64,000 bases of DNA from Microvelia longipes (GCA_018340805.1 JACMZG010001914.1:18629885-18693884); one strand, 5' to 3'. Positions 36,929 through 48,479 are shown, numbered from the stretch's first letter. Notes: a model not told the origin generated them from the letters alone. Translations and numbers: made by a program.

Positions 36929-37050
36929 GATATAAGTCTAATTCTTTTTGGCTGGTGTCATAGGTAATGGATTATATCAGACTATAAGCCGCCACTGATA
37001 TAATAAGCCGAGGCCTAAGAAACCGGCCAAGCAGAATTTGACTCATCTCA

Positions 37051-37095
37051 ATGGCACTGATGATGATCGTTAAGGTCAAAACCTGGCTGAGTACA
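37051..37095 (+). ncRNA. Hammerhead-ribozyme-like motif 6
   Basis: TGGCA, CTGATGA, a stem-loop TGATCGTTAAGGTCA, AAAA in place of GAAA, CCTGGC. A mutated relic. Confidence 0.35.
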
Positions 37096-37284
37096 TTAAA
37101 TATCATCGTGGAAAGAGAAATGGTCTTTACTTTTCTCTCATGATTTGTTTATAAACTATAATTTTGGCACCTTTTAGAGCCCAAAACAATAAAAATTTAT
37201 AAATTTGGCGTAAAAAGAAATAGCAAAATAAATAAGACTTTTTCTAAACATAAAACACTTAATATCAATATATATACATACATA

Positions 37285-37285
37285 C

Positions 37286-37338
<53 letters not shown>

Positions 37339-37340
37339 TA

Positions 37341-37373
<33 letters not shown>
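37285..37373. repeat. (TA)n microsatellite
   Basis: Interrupted TA run preceded by CATACATACATA. Confidence 0.95.
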
Positions 37374-37646
37374 AATACTTTATTTACAAAAATATAAACT
37401 TTTCGAAAAAAGGTTTGCTATGAATACAGCAAACTCATCAATCTAACTTTAAATGAATAGTACATAGCTTAAATAACAGATAAATAATAATAAATAAATA
37501 TTATTTTTCCACAAATATAGATTTCGCGAATAAAAAACAGACTGAAAATTAATTTAAATATGTGTATGCACAGAAAATATAAATGTCATATTCCTCCAAG
37601 GAGTAGATATAGAGATTAGAACGAGTCAAGTATAATGCTCTTAGAT

Positions 37647-37799
37647 AATAGTCAGAGATTATATAAGAAATACGGAGATTAAAAAACAAACAAAGTGTTT
37701 AAAATGCATGTAGCACATATGTGGAACATACTAAAATATACGGCCCATCAGTAGGGATACTACTGAGGGGAAACAGAAAAAAAAAAATAGTCAGAGATT
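37647..37799. mobile_element. Short retroposed insert with A-run and 14-bp direct repeats
   Basis: AATAGTCAGAGATT occurs at 37647-37660 and 37786-37799. The 125 bases between end in an A11-12 run against the right repeat, as in a reverse-transcribed insertion. Part of the insert (TACGGCCCATCAG...GGGGAAAC) resembles the SINE tail seen at 14434, in the opposite sense to the A-run. Confidence 0.5.
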
Positions 37800-37800
37800 T

Positions 37801-38735
37801 TCAATCAAACCCGATCTTTACTAAAAACTCTCTAGTTTTGGCAGGTATAGTTCCTCTAGCTGTGAACTACAGGCTAATCACTTCGTAATTTATTTCTACA
37901 TGAGAGGAGAACTTTTGTTTGTAATATTTAATACAATTTTCATAAATGGTCTTCTCCTCATCGTGAACCTTGTTGGCTTGGTCATGGCCATTGGTTTCAA
38001 ATCGAGTGGTAGGATCTATAATTAGGACAGAATTGTTGTTTAGGTAAAAAGCTATGCTGTTAGAGCAGTGGTTCTTAACCTTTTGGTTACCTCGGCCCCC
38101 CTGAAAAATCTTGAGGCCCAAAGGCCAAGGAGAGGGGGTATACCCATTTTTTTTAAGATTCTTTATTTTTAATAATTACAATAAAGCTTTACAATATTTA
38201 TAAAGACATGACTCGCTTTAGATCTATGTGATTTTCCATAATAATTTACTGAATAACAAAACTGCTAGAACTTATATAAAGCAATGTTTACACAAATGAA
38301 CTTTTATAATACTTACTAACACAATTAAACATTAAGCATTTACAATGCTAAACTAAACTTTGGTAATAAAACATTGAAATTAGTGAGACATTTGCTGTTG
38401 AATACCGTCAACTAATTTATTAATTCCAGGATTTATTAGTTATTTATTATTTTTTTATTAGAGGCAAATTATTTTTAAACTCCAACATTAATATTTAATA
38501 CTGTATGTTTATACCATTCATTATCATTACATACAAACATTAAATAAATTTAATTTTTTGTACTAAAAAGTATCGAGGCCCCCTAGGTCCTTCCTGGGGC
38601 CTCCCGGTTAAGAACCACTGTGTTAGAGTATCGAGATATACCATAATAATCAATAGCATAAACCTCGTCATAACAAACATATTTCTTTAAGAACTTCTAA
38701 GATCTTATTTTTGACTTTGTGGTGGCGTCTAGTAA
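37801..38735 (-). pseudogene. RLE-type non-LTR retrotransposon, C-terminal fragment
   Basis: On the minus strand two segments (38735-38629 and 38057-37801) join across a transposon to give VYAIDYYGISRYSNSIAF, then NNSVLIIDPTTRFETNG, DEEKTIYENCIKYYK and ARGTIPAKTREFLVKIGF. The IDPT.RFE block followed by a K..IY...I.YY segment and an ARGTIP block is the arrangement at the C-terminus of R2-like retrotransposons, within or next to the restriction-like endonuclease domain. There is a stop before FTARG and a frameshift near 38700, so it is inactive. The reverse-transcriptase domain is not in the adjacent sequence. The hAT element at 38066-38620 inserted into it later. R2-clade placement is from memory of family motifs. 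Confidence 0.65.
38066..38620. mobile_element. hAT non-autonomous element, perfect 8-bp duplication
   Basis: Termini CAGTGGTTCTTAACC and GGTTAAGAACCACTG are exact inverted repeats of the CAGTGGTTCT.AACC type known from hAT elements. TGTTAGAG flanks both sides (38058-38065, 38621-38628). The 555 bp hold no transposase frame. Confidence 0.9.
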
Positions 38736-39780
38736 CACGAAATATAACAAAATTTAAGTAAAATAAAACAAACCAAAATAATTAAAAATAGAGAATAACT
38801 TACAAAGAAATGCAAATTTGAAACCTTTAACAGATAATTAGCCAATTTTTTAAACAAGTAATATGCCAATTCGGTGCTCGAGTCAAAAAAATTAAGAAAA
38901 AAATTGTTGATAAAGAACAGCAATTATTATGGCGAGAGAGACTAATAAACCAATAATGGTACTAAGTATTAACAAGAACACAACCATTTTATTAAAAATG
39001 TCCTTGCATATGATAAAAAAAATCAAAAAATTAATGTATCAAAACAGTATAAAACAGCTTTTTAACAACAGTATTTAACAACTTTTTTGTTAAAAAAATT
39101 ATTTGAAACTTAAACTTTGAAAATTAAAATAAAATCAATCTAAATTCACTTTAAATACAAAATAAATAGATAGTTCAAACTTAAGCAAAAAAGTTATATT
39201 TAAGTTTAATGTAAAGTTTAAAATGAATTTTTTAAATATGAAATTAAATATTAAATTTTGATAGAATGATCTATATTATTTTAAAATGTAATAATAACTT
39301 TTATTAATACTAGTACGGAATTCTTTAAAAAATGAAAAAAAAAATAAGTAATAGAATACAAGAAAAAATACTTGAAAATAAAAGAATATTATAGTTTTAT
39401 AGGATTTTCAAATTAGCTTTAGAATATAATAAATATAACACAGTAAAATTAAATGTTTATAACATACAAAGAAAAAATTATGTCAGATAATAAAATAAAA
39501 CATCAATTGCTATGATTAAAAAAGTTACGCATTAAAAAAGGGATTCAGAATAAATGATTAGTTTGAAATCAAAACGAAGACTAAATTAAAACTAAAAGTA
39601 GAGCAAAAATTCTATAATGGGGGGTATATTAAATTAAATTAAGTAAGCAAATATTATTAAATCTAAAGTAATAAAACTTTAATAAGAACATTCAAAATAA
39701 GCAAAAATGTCTTTATTTTTTACTTATTTTTTTGCTAACACAAAGAATTTTTCTTTATAAAAAAAACAAAAGAAAACAAA

Positions 39781-39873
39781 ATGGCGTCTTTAAAGAATGT
39801 GAACAGTAATGGTGTAAAGTCCAATTTAAATTTTAACCAACTACGCATTGTTAGAATTGTAAACAAGAAATAA
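39781..39873 (+). CDS. Candidate first coding exon, unknown protein
   Basis: ATG at 39781 has a favourable context (AACAAAATGGCG) and opens a 30-codon frame, MASLKNVNSNGVKSN then LNFNQLRIVRIVNKK, stop at 39871. Two donor-like sites fall on codon boundaries: GGT|GTAAAG after 39813 and ATT|GTAAAC after 39858. Either could splice in phase to the candidate exon at 40136. The region from 38740 to 40980 is poor in transposons, which fits a host locus. The evidence is only short-range signals and no family is recognised. Confidence 0.25.
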   Translation: MASLKNVNSNGVKSNLNFNQLRIVRIVNKK

Positions 39874-40135
39874 GGTTAACAATTTAAAATTGAATTAATT
39901 TTTTGTTCTACATGTGTGTTAATAAAAATAAAAAAAAACTAATATCGCCAATTTTTAAAAATGTATTGTGATCTTGAATATTATTGTTTGATGGGCTATA
40001 TTTTTAAATAATTAACATACATAATGATAGACATATATAAATAATGGATAGGTTTAAATTAACTAACTATGTTGTAAAAACGCAATGATATTTTCAAGAA
40101 AAATATGCAGACGTGTAAAAATGTTTTCTTTCTAG

Positions 40136-40259
40136 TTTCGGAATGATAATGACGCTCCTGATTCAGATGTCAATGTACTACAGGTCAAAATGCGTTTTAA
40201 AATTGATATAAACAAGGGGTTAAATTTAGGGCAAAATTTGATCAAACTTTGTCCAAAAG
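40136..40259 (+). CDS. Candidate internal or terminal exon, unknown protein
   Basis: A pyrimidine-rich acceptor TGTTTTCTTTCTAG ends at 40135. The next 41 codons are open: FRNDNDAPDSDVNVLQVK, MRFKIDINKG, LNLGQNLIKLCPK. A consensus donor AAG|GTAGGT follows at 40260. If unspliced, the frame ends at a TAG after GRCPDP. The other two frames have stops. Composition (acidic start, then alternating hydrophobic residues) is protein-like. It would join in phase with the ATG exon at 39781. I do not recognise the protein. Confidence 0.35.
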
Positions 40260-41002
40260 GTAGGTGTCCTGATCCCTAGTTAGCTATACTAATATTACAT
40301 CAAGGAGGGACTAGTTTCTTCAATGCCTTCTAATGTGACACTAACTTTTTTATTAGATAGTAAACAAAAACAAATAAAATAATAAAGATGCAATTTAAAT
40401 TCATCACTATAGCGACAGTAGGTATAAACATGACTTGAACTATGAAACCTAAAAGCATTTAGGTTTTAGGTGTTTAGCACTAGGAAAGGTGCCTTCAGGG
40501 CTTTCAAATAACATAAACATGCCCCACTAGGGTCGAAGGGAAAAAGCACATAAGTCGTAATTATAATTATTATTTTATCAAATTGATAAAAATTTAGATT
40601 TAGTCATAATAAATTTTTACTCATTTATCTTATTTAACGATAGTTTTAACTTAAGTGGTTTCTACGTTTGGTTAAGTAAAGTCTGAGAAATACTTAAATC
40701 GAATAAAAAATTGAAAAAATTTGACTTATGTGCTTTTTCCCGCTGACCCTAAATTTATACCAACCAAAAAACATCATGGTACATTTATTTCACACGCGGA
40801 GTTTGGCAGGGGGTACAACCCCAAGTTCAACCACCTACAGGGATTCAACCCTAAACTCAACCACATTTTTATTTTTGATTAACCTCTTTTTATCGTAGTA
40901 GAGTCAAAACCAGAGGTTAACAATTACCGTGTTGACAAGAATGGTTCATCCTACAGCGGGGTCGAATTTTGTTTTTTTTTATCACCTCTAATGTATTATT
41001 AT

Positions 41003-41482
41003 ATTTACTTTTCCTCATTTATACCGTAGGTATATAGGACAAGTATTGTGTTTGCAAAAAACCCGTAACACCGAAGTCATCGTAATTATACCATTCAGGT
41101 TATTTTAAAGCCTCCTGAGTGGATTTCACAAAGTAGTCTGTCTGTATGTGTGTGTGTTTGTACCCTTGTTACCAAATTTCAACTTAATTGAATTATTTAA
41201 TGATTTTTTACAATTTCATAACAAACGTATAAAAGTCATCTGATGAAAATTAAACTAATGCTTATAATGACACTTGGCACATATGTCTTATACATAATAT
41301 ATGTCTTATACATAGCTACTTGCTTTCCAAATCTCAATCTGATCGCACATCCCTTATTGCGTAGCAATAAGGAAAGTCAATCCCTTATTTTCCAAATAGC
41401 GGATAACTGTAGCTGTAACATCACCTACAGTCTAATTTTCGTACAAAGTTTCAACTCTCTAGCATAAATTAGTGGGAACTAC
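41003..41482. mobile_element. Rearranged 5S-module copies at the gap edge
   Basis: 41003-41165 is the plus-strand 5' end of the family (hairpin, TG patch). From about 41165 to 41482 the family continues on the minus strand (ACCAAATTTCAACTTAATTG to ACAAAGTTTCAACTCTCTAG). Two copies in opposite orientation, or an assembly join, abut the N run. Confidence 0.65.
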
Positions 41483-42337
41483 NNNNNNNNNNNNNNNNNN
41501 NNNNNNNNNNNNNNNNNNNNNNNNNNNNNNNNNNNNNNNNNNNNNNNNNNNNNNNNNNNNNNNNNNNNNNNNNNNNNNNNNNNNNNNNNNNNNNNNNNNN
41601 NNNNNNNNNNNNNNNNNNNNNNNNNNNNNNNNNNNNNNNNNNNNNNNNNNNNNNNNNNNNNNNNNNNNNNNNNNNNNNNNNNNNNNNNNNNNNNNNNNNN
41701 NNNNNNNNNNNNNNNNNNNNNNNNNNNNNNNNNNNNNNNNNNNNNNNNNNNNNNNNNNNNNNNNNNNNNNNNNNNNNNNNNNNNNNNNNNNNNNNNNNNN
41801 NNNNNNNNNNNNNNNNNNNNNNNNNNNNNNNNNNNNNNNNNNNNNNNNNNNNNNNNNNNNNNNNNNNNNNNNNNNNNNNNNNNNNNNNNNNNNNNNNNNN
41901 NNNNNNNNNNNNNNNNNNNNNNNNNNNNNNNNNNNNNNNNNNNNNNNNNNNNNNNNNNNNNNNNNNNNNNNNNNNNNNNNNNNNNNNNNNNNNNNNNNNN
42001 NNNNNNNNNNNNNNNNNNNNNNNNNNNNNNNNNNNNNNNNNNNNNNNNNNNNNNNNNNNNNNNNNNNNNNNNNNNNNNNNNNNNNNNNNNNNNNNNNNNN
42101 NNNNNNNNNNNNNNNNNNNNNNNNNNNNNNNNNNNNNNNNNNNNNNNNNNNNNNNNNNNNNNNNNNNNNNNNNNNNNNNNNNNNNNNNNNNNNNNNNNNN
42201 NNNNNNNNNNNNNNNNNNNNNNNNNNNNNNNNNNNNNNNNNNNNNNNNNNNNNNNNNNNNNNNNNNNNNNNNNNNNNNNNNNNNNNNNNNNNNNNNNNNN
42301 NNNNNNNNNNNNNNNNNNNNNNNNNNNNNNNNNNNNN
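41483..42337. other. Assembly gap (855 N)
   Basis: Unsequenced run. The long X-filled frames across it mean nothing. Confidence 1.
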
Positions 42338-42359
42338 ATATATATATATATTTATATAC

Positions 42360-42863
42360 CATTAGCGCCACTTTAGGGATAGTCCGATTTGAGCTAAAAT
42401 GGCCTTAATTGATTTGACTGAGTTTTGAATCGTTTGAACACGATTTCCAAAAATTATTTGGGAACTAAGTTTGAAATCGATTCAAAAATTTTCAAAGGTA
42501 TTAAACAAACTTTCCACGACGTCATAACTTGGGCTATTGTCATAACTGACAATAGCCAAGTTCAAGACTACCGGAGACAAGAAAACTTGTGGCTTATCAT
42601 AAACAATAGTTTGGCGTTAGTAACCCCACATAATATAATATATATATATATATTTAATATATATTATATAATATATATATTTACTATACCATATAGCGCC
42701 ACTTAGGATAGTCCGATTGAGCTAAAACTGGCCTTAATTGATTTGGACTGAGTTTGATATCGTTTGAACACGATTTCCAAAAATTATTTGGAACTAAGTT
42801 TGAAATCGATTCAAAAATTTTCAAAAGTATAAAACAAACTTTCCACGACGTCATAACTTGGGT
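42360..42863 (+). repeat. Direct duplication of about 175 bp next to the gap
   Basis: 42360-42534 and 42689-42863 are nearly identical (TAGCGCCACTTTAGGGATAG, AACACGATTTCCAAAAATTA, TTTCCACGACGTCATAACTT). Each is preceded by a TA microsatellite. Recent segmental duplication or unresolved haplotypes are equally likely. Confidence 0.85.
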
Positions 42864-43661
42864 TGATTGATTTCGTTATAAATTTATCATAAACAATACG
42901 CTAAATGCCAAGTTTCGATACGATTAGAGTAAGCCTTATGGTTAGCCATATGTAAGAGTAGAAACTCTTACATATGTTTATTACTTAATTATTAAACTCT
43001 TACATATGTTACTTTAATTATTTCAAATGTTGTACTATTTATGTCTTTATCTATATTTAGTTCTTATATATTTACATACGCACACATATATATGAATACA
43101 TTTATTTGGTATATATTTTTGACCATATATTTTTAGTATGAGGAAGCTAAACTGAATCAAGACCCCCCCTCCACCCCTCAACATCCGTCATCCGAAGAAC
43201 CTCATAAGCGTCATTTCCATGACGAAAATTCGCTAAAACGAATTTATCATTAACACTTTCCAGATTGGAATCGTTAAATATTTAAAGAGTAAAGCTTACG
43301 TCACAAACATTTTCAAGTTAATATATCACGATATTATTTAATCTAAAAAGAAACGTTAAATAGAAGATCTCACGAAGTTTCATGATGTTTAAAATAGTCT
43401 CTTTAAAATCAGTTCACATTTGAATACCTTTATATATTTATTTGTATTAACTTAACGTTTAATATTATCTGTACTTGAAAGGTTATTCACCTAGATCAAT
43501 AACTTCATCAACAGTAAAACAAGAGACTTCGGCCTCTACGACGCTGCGCGGCGCCGGCGCCTTGCGGCCACATGGTTATTGTACTTCATCAGTTCGTTAT
43601 ATTACTGGTTGATATAAGTGGCATACTGACACGATATAAGAGAATTTTCAAATGTATTATT

Positions 43662-43815
43662 GTACGACATATGGCTAAAATCAGTAGAGAGCGCGGGAAA
43701 ATGCGAGGGAGCCAATTAGGTTATTCGTGGATAATAAACCACGCCCTCAATTTCAAATCAGGCCAACCTTATTGGTTCCTCAACACAATTTTCCTGATTT
43801 TAGCCGTGTGTTTAC
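43662..43815. mobile_element. TA-type MITE (GTACGACACACGG family)
   Basis: Ends GTACGACATATGGCTAAAAT and GATTTTAGCCGTGTGTTTAC are inverted. The interior has GAGCCAATTAGGTTATTCGT and CCAACCTTATTGGTTCCTCA. The TA duplication is no longer readable. Confidence 0.7.
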
Positions 43816-43854
43816 ATTTTTTTAATTAATGGCATTATTTTGTTTGACATATAT

Positions 43855-44220
43855 ATGTTAATCAATAAAACCAGTACTAATACTGATACTAAAATGTAAC
43901 TTCATATTTTAATGAACCATGCATATAAGTATATGTGAAATGTATTTTTTTTTGTCCAAACACTAAATGAATTGGATTTTTTAAACTGTTTGTGGGGTCA
44001 TATTGTGGGCCATTAATAATGTCACACATATTTAATAAACACTAGGGTTCGGGACATTAGCAAGGTTTACCAAGTTTCATTTCGATCCGAGAAAGCGTTT
44101 GAAAGTAATCGTGTGCCAAAGAAGCGTTCTAGGACACAAAAATCTCGTACACACACACTCACATACATGCATACATACATACATTTTTTTTGTTTATTCT
44201 AATTTTTTTTCTTTAAACCC
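43855..44220 (+). mobile_element. Microsatellite-tailed dispersed repeat, longest copy
   Basis: Shares CAATAAAACCAG.ACTAATACTG, TTCGGGACATTAGCAAGG and TTTCATTTCGATCCGAGAAA with 23910-24150 (reverse) and 29130-29395. It passes into ACACAC/TACATACA repeats and then TA tracts. Confidence 0.6.
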
Positions 44221-44256
44221 TGTTCCATAAAATATAATTATAGTTCTTGGTTCGTA

Positions 44257-44306
<50 letters not shown>

Positions 44307-44311
44307 ATAAT

Positions 44312-44344
<33 letters not shown>

Positions 44345-44345
44345 T
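44221..44345. repeat. TTCTTGGTTCGTA-flanked (TA)n
   Basis: The flank GTTCCATAAAATATAATTAT-AGTTCTTGGTTCGTA recurs at 48350 and, reversed, at 48548, always directly against a TA microsatellite. Confidence 0.75.
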
Positions 44346-44654
44346 AAAAATATAAATAATTATATAATATCATATATGAACAATATAATTGGCCGAGAGA
44401 CACCTAGGAAATGTAACAAGCAAAGATGCATGCTAACATCTGGGAACTGTTCCATCATTCGACATTCGTCATCATTGATGGCTCGACATAATGTCATGTC
44501 CCACTCTGTTTCGTTACGTCTAACTCATCAGGGCGCCGACAGAGCCTGAACTCACTCTGACCTTCAATTAATTCCGTAGAATATAATGTGAAGTACTTAC
44601 CAGAGACGAGCGTTAAATACATATATAAATAAAATCTCGTACACACACACACAA

Positions 44655-44741
44655 TATATATATAATATTATATATATATATAATATATATATATATATAT
44701 TATATATATATATATATATATAAGATATATATATATATTAT

Positions 44742-44800
<59 letters not shown>
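44655..44800. repeat. (TA)n microsatellite cluster
   Basis: Long interrupted TA tracts after a TCTCGTACACACACACAC lead-in like that at 44150. 44810-45340 beyond it has no recognisable gene. Confidence 0.95.
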
Positions 44801-45349
44801 AATACTTGATTAAGGAAAAAACAGTGTCTATTCTAGTTTTTTTCATATTGGACACAGTACAGTCCCCAAATATCTCAGTAGTATTACCTAAAAATCTTTT
44901 TAAACATTACTGCAATTCTCTATTGTGATTTAAAACATCAGTTTTTGGTTTAATTTAAATCATTTTAGCTAGTAATAAATAAAAGAAGACAAAATAGGTA
45001 ACAACAGTTATCAAGATCAATGAACCTTAAAAATTGAAATGAAGAGCCTTAATTATACTTATTTCTTCTTCAACCTCCATCCTAACCTGTCATGTCCTTA
45101 GTTTCTGCCCACTGAAACGTCTTTAACCCCTTAATTATATTCATTTGAAAAAAATAATTATCTGAAATTGTACAAAGCCATCAAGATGAGCACAGTTAGA
45201 GGTCATGAGGTATTTAAGAATCAACTTTACTAACTGATGTAACAACTTGGCAAATTTAACTTCTGTACTTTTTATAAACAGTTAAGTCTTCAATTACGCA
45301 TTCTGTTAAGAGAGATTTGAGTCATGATAGCTTTAAATAATTTTATGTT

Positions 45350-45670
45350 AAAAGAATGATGAGGCATAATAGCCTAAATAATTTATAGTTTGAATAATGA
45401 AGAGTCATAAAAGCCTAAATCATTTATTGCTTGAAGAATGATGAGTCATAATAGCCTAAATAATTTATTGTCTGAAGAGTGATAAATCATAATAGCCTAA
45501 ATGATTTTTTGTTTAAAGCATGATGAGTCATAATAGTCTAAATAATTTATTGTTTAAAGAATGATGAGTCACAATAGCCTAAATGATTTATTGTTTAAAG
45601 AATAATGTTAATAATAGCCTAAATAATTAACTGTTTAAAGAATGATGAGTCATAATAGCCTAAATGATTA
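45350..45670. repeat. Minisatellite, about 41-bp unit, 8 copies
   Basis: Unit ATGATGAGTCATAATAGCCT-AAATAATTTATTGTTTAAAGA, units about 85-95 percent alike. The core TGATGAGTCA contains an AP-1-like TGAGTCA site. Confidence 0.9.
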
Positions 45671-45879
45671 TTGATAGATGAATATTCCTCATTTATTCCT
45701 TTTTTGGGACTTTATCCACAGCCTAAAGATTAATAGCCAAAATATATTGTTATTACAAGTATATTTTGGCGGAATGCATACCAAGAAACTAACTTAACAT
45801 TGCTGAACGATAGAGACAGAGAGAATTTATCGCGTAATTAATTCATGAAAAAATGTTATTTTGATTTTACACTGCTTCT

Positions 45880-46120
45880 ACCTTGCGGGCGGGGTTCCGT
45901 GTGTGTTTAGCGGGGAAAACGCGTATTTTTTTTCTTCCGGTCGACGTTATCGAACCGGAAACGGTACGGGGGCAGGAGTGGTGCCGTTTTAAAGGGGACA
46001 GTCTGAATTTCGTCCGTAGGACCCCGGATTTTCCGATTTTTCACTTTTTCCGGCTTTTCCGGTGACCGGGAGTCGGGAAGTCCATATAATGTTTTATCAT
46101 TGTATGGACCCGGTCAGGTA
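45880..46120 (+). promoter_or_regulatory. GC- and CpG-rich island
   Basis: An abrupt rise in GC and CpG (TTGCGGGCGGGGTTCCGTG, GGTCGACGTTATCGAACCGG, CGGTGACCGGGAGTCGGG) in an otherwise AT-rich window. It ends with a strong donor-like CAG|GTAGGT at 46115. A 60-codon frame through it (from 45883) lacks recognisable features. It could be a promoter or first exon of a host gene, or a retrotransposon 5' region. Confidence 0.4.
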
Positions 46121-46152
46121 GGTTTTTATCAGGAAAATTCTGTTATTAAGTT

Positions 46153-46245
46153 ATGATTTCAAACACTAATTTCGACTCAAAAATTAGCATCGAAATCCCG
46201 CGTTGTTCTTCTTCATCCTTTTCAAATGACGATAAAGAAAAAGAT
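46153..46245 (+). CDS. Candidate first coding exon, unknown protein
   Basis: ATG at 46153, 33 bp after the GC-rich island, opens 31 codons reading MISNTNFDSKISIEIPRC then SSSSFSNDDKEKD, and meets a donor GAT|GTAAGA at 46246. Unspliced, the frame runs eight more codons (VRNVFLF, then a stop ending at 46269). The Ser-rich, acidic-basic composition resembles a disordered N-terminus. A weak acceptor (TCCTAATAG) near 46304 would continue the frame in phase for about 24 codons. No family recognised. Confidence 0.3.
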
Positions 46246-46269
46246 GTAAGAAATGTATTTTTATTTTAA

Positions 46270-47235
46270 CAATGCCCAAAATTAATCCACTCTTGATCCT
46301 AATAGTACCCAAAGAACATTGAACCTGAAAAAATTACTCAACCTACACGAGTCTTCCTAATATCATTTTACTTTTAAGTCCACCTTATGATACAGGAAGT
46401 ATCAAAATAAACTTTATTTGACTAAAGAACCTGGCACACAAAAGGTGTACTGTAATTTCTTTTTAATTAGATGATATTTGTCATGATTTCATTTTTACCC
46501 ATTAGAACTGTCGTAAGAATCCTCATCCTTATAATCTTATTTTTAAGACACATGAAGTCCATCAAAAAATAAAACATAAGCTATTTCAAGTAATCTTAGG
46601 AAAAGATACGTAAAAATTAGTTTCGTCATAAAACTCTAATGTCTTCCGGTATAGACCGATTTTAGGGGGAACTTGTGAAGTTTCGTAAAGAGGATCATCG
46701 TAATGCGGTCTTAAGGTCTGCACCACACTCTTCAAATGAGACTTTGTTCCAAAAAACATTTGGAAAAAAGGATCGCACATTTAGGTTGCGCACGTTTAGG
46801 TTTTAGCGGGCTCATAAGGTGCTACGCGACTTTGCCCTTATCGAATTGGCGAGTTAAATTTCGATTTTATGTGAGATAATAAAAGCTATAAACTCTCACT
46901 AAAAACGAGTTCATAAAAAAGTAGGCATCTTATTCGCGATATATTTTTTTTTACGGAATGTAAGATTCAGACCAAGTTTCAAAACTTGGTCACCCACCGA
47001 TTAAGTAAACAATTCGTAACATTACAGTTTAAAAACAAGTTAAAATTGTAAACAAAAAGAATGGAAATAAAACCTTAGTATTCTTAGCTAACACAGTGAC
47101 AACACACCAAAATACTGTTAAAATGTCGAGAACAGTGGTGACAAAGGATGGAATATAACAAGCATCGAGTTCCTAACAAGATAACTGCTGCTGCTAGCTG
47201 CAAAATGTGTGGGAATCTAAACCAATATATAAGTA
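46270..47235. other. No proven gene
   Basis: A minus-strand frame of 64 codons at 46586-46780 has varied composition but no motif I know. No transposon ends were found. Confidence 0.4.
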
Positions 47236-47239
47236 TGGC

Positions 47240-47690
47240 TGTTAAAGATATCTGGGGTTCCAGGAGACAATTAAGGTGACCGCGAACAATGCTGGGGTTC
47301 TAAACAAGATAACAAATATAAGATAGGTAATGGGGGTTTCAATATAACATAGATTCGAAAACCTAACAATGATAAACCTGCTAAAAATGCTGCAACAAGA
47401 TAACAAATATATAAAATGGGGCCTAACCACCGAAACAAACGTTTGGGGTGCTAATAATAAGGTAACAAGGGTTATGCCAAACAAAATATCAAATATAGGG
47501 TCCAACCGAAGATACAATAAAGGTAATTGGCCGCTACTAAGCGGGGGTTCCAAACAAGATAACAAATATAAGGTATGGCCGCTATAATGTCTGGGGTTCC
47601 AAACAAGATAACAAATATAAGGTAATTACAAATGTACAATCAGACTAAAATTAACCAATATAAGGTATGGCCGCTAAAATGGGTTCCATA
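47240..47690. repeat. Degenerate minisatellite, about 50-bp unit
   Basis: GGGGTTCCAAACAAGATAAC-AAATATAAGGTA and GGCCGCTA.AATGTCT recur in shuffled order. The long minus-strand hydrophobic frame across it is a by-product. Confidence 0.75.
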
Positions 47691-48264
47691 TAACGTACGC
47701 TGCTGAAATGTCTCGAGTCGTAAGAATACTATAAACATAATTGCATAATTAAATTTTTTTCCGAAAGTGCGAATTAAACAAAAGACAGTAGAATGTGACA
47801 CGCGTAGTAAACAAGTAATCGAGATCAACACGGGTTACTATATGAGCTCAGAGTTCAAAATAATTTAACTTAGCCAGCAAATTTGATTCAGTTCGTTCGC
47901 ACAATAACCTTTCGTGTAGTTATCTTTTAAAAATCAAATAAAAATAGAAAAGATTAGAGAAATATATTGCTGTTGATAAAGTAATAACTTAAGTTGGTAG
48001 ACGTGAACGTAAAAGAACGGAGCTCTTGGTCAAGCAGTGGAGTTAGATGACGTTTAACAGGTATTTTGATCAGCAAATAAACTTTGAGATCGATAATAAA
48101 ATTAATGCAACCCATTCTGCTGTTAAAACACCTCTTACGTATTCTTGACGTCTAATCTTAATATATTACTAAGATCGCTGGATGAAAGCTGCCGAGAGGG
48201 AGTGGAGGAATTAATTTTGATTATCCACCTAAATCCAAAAATAATATTTGCCCATTGTTTTAAA

Positions 48265-48320
48265 TATATAATATATATATATAATATATATATATATAAT
48301 ATAATATATATAATGTATAT
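48265..48320. repeat. (TA)n microsatellite
   Basis: Interrupted TA tract. 47700-48260 before it has no recognisable gene. Confidence 0.9.
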
Positions 48321-48349
48321 ATAGAACGAATTATATAAGAACTATAAAT

Positions 48350-48431
48350 TATATTTTAGAACAGGGTATCAAATTAATTATAGTTCTTGGTTCGTATATA
48401 TATATATATAATATATATATTATATATATAT

Positions 48432-48475
<44 letters not shown>

Positions 48476-48479
48476 TATG

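Noticed and set aside
41469..42371. Two roughly 300-codon open frames
   Set aside because: They run through the N gap and contain almost only unknown residues.
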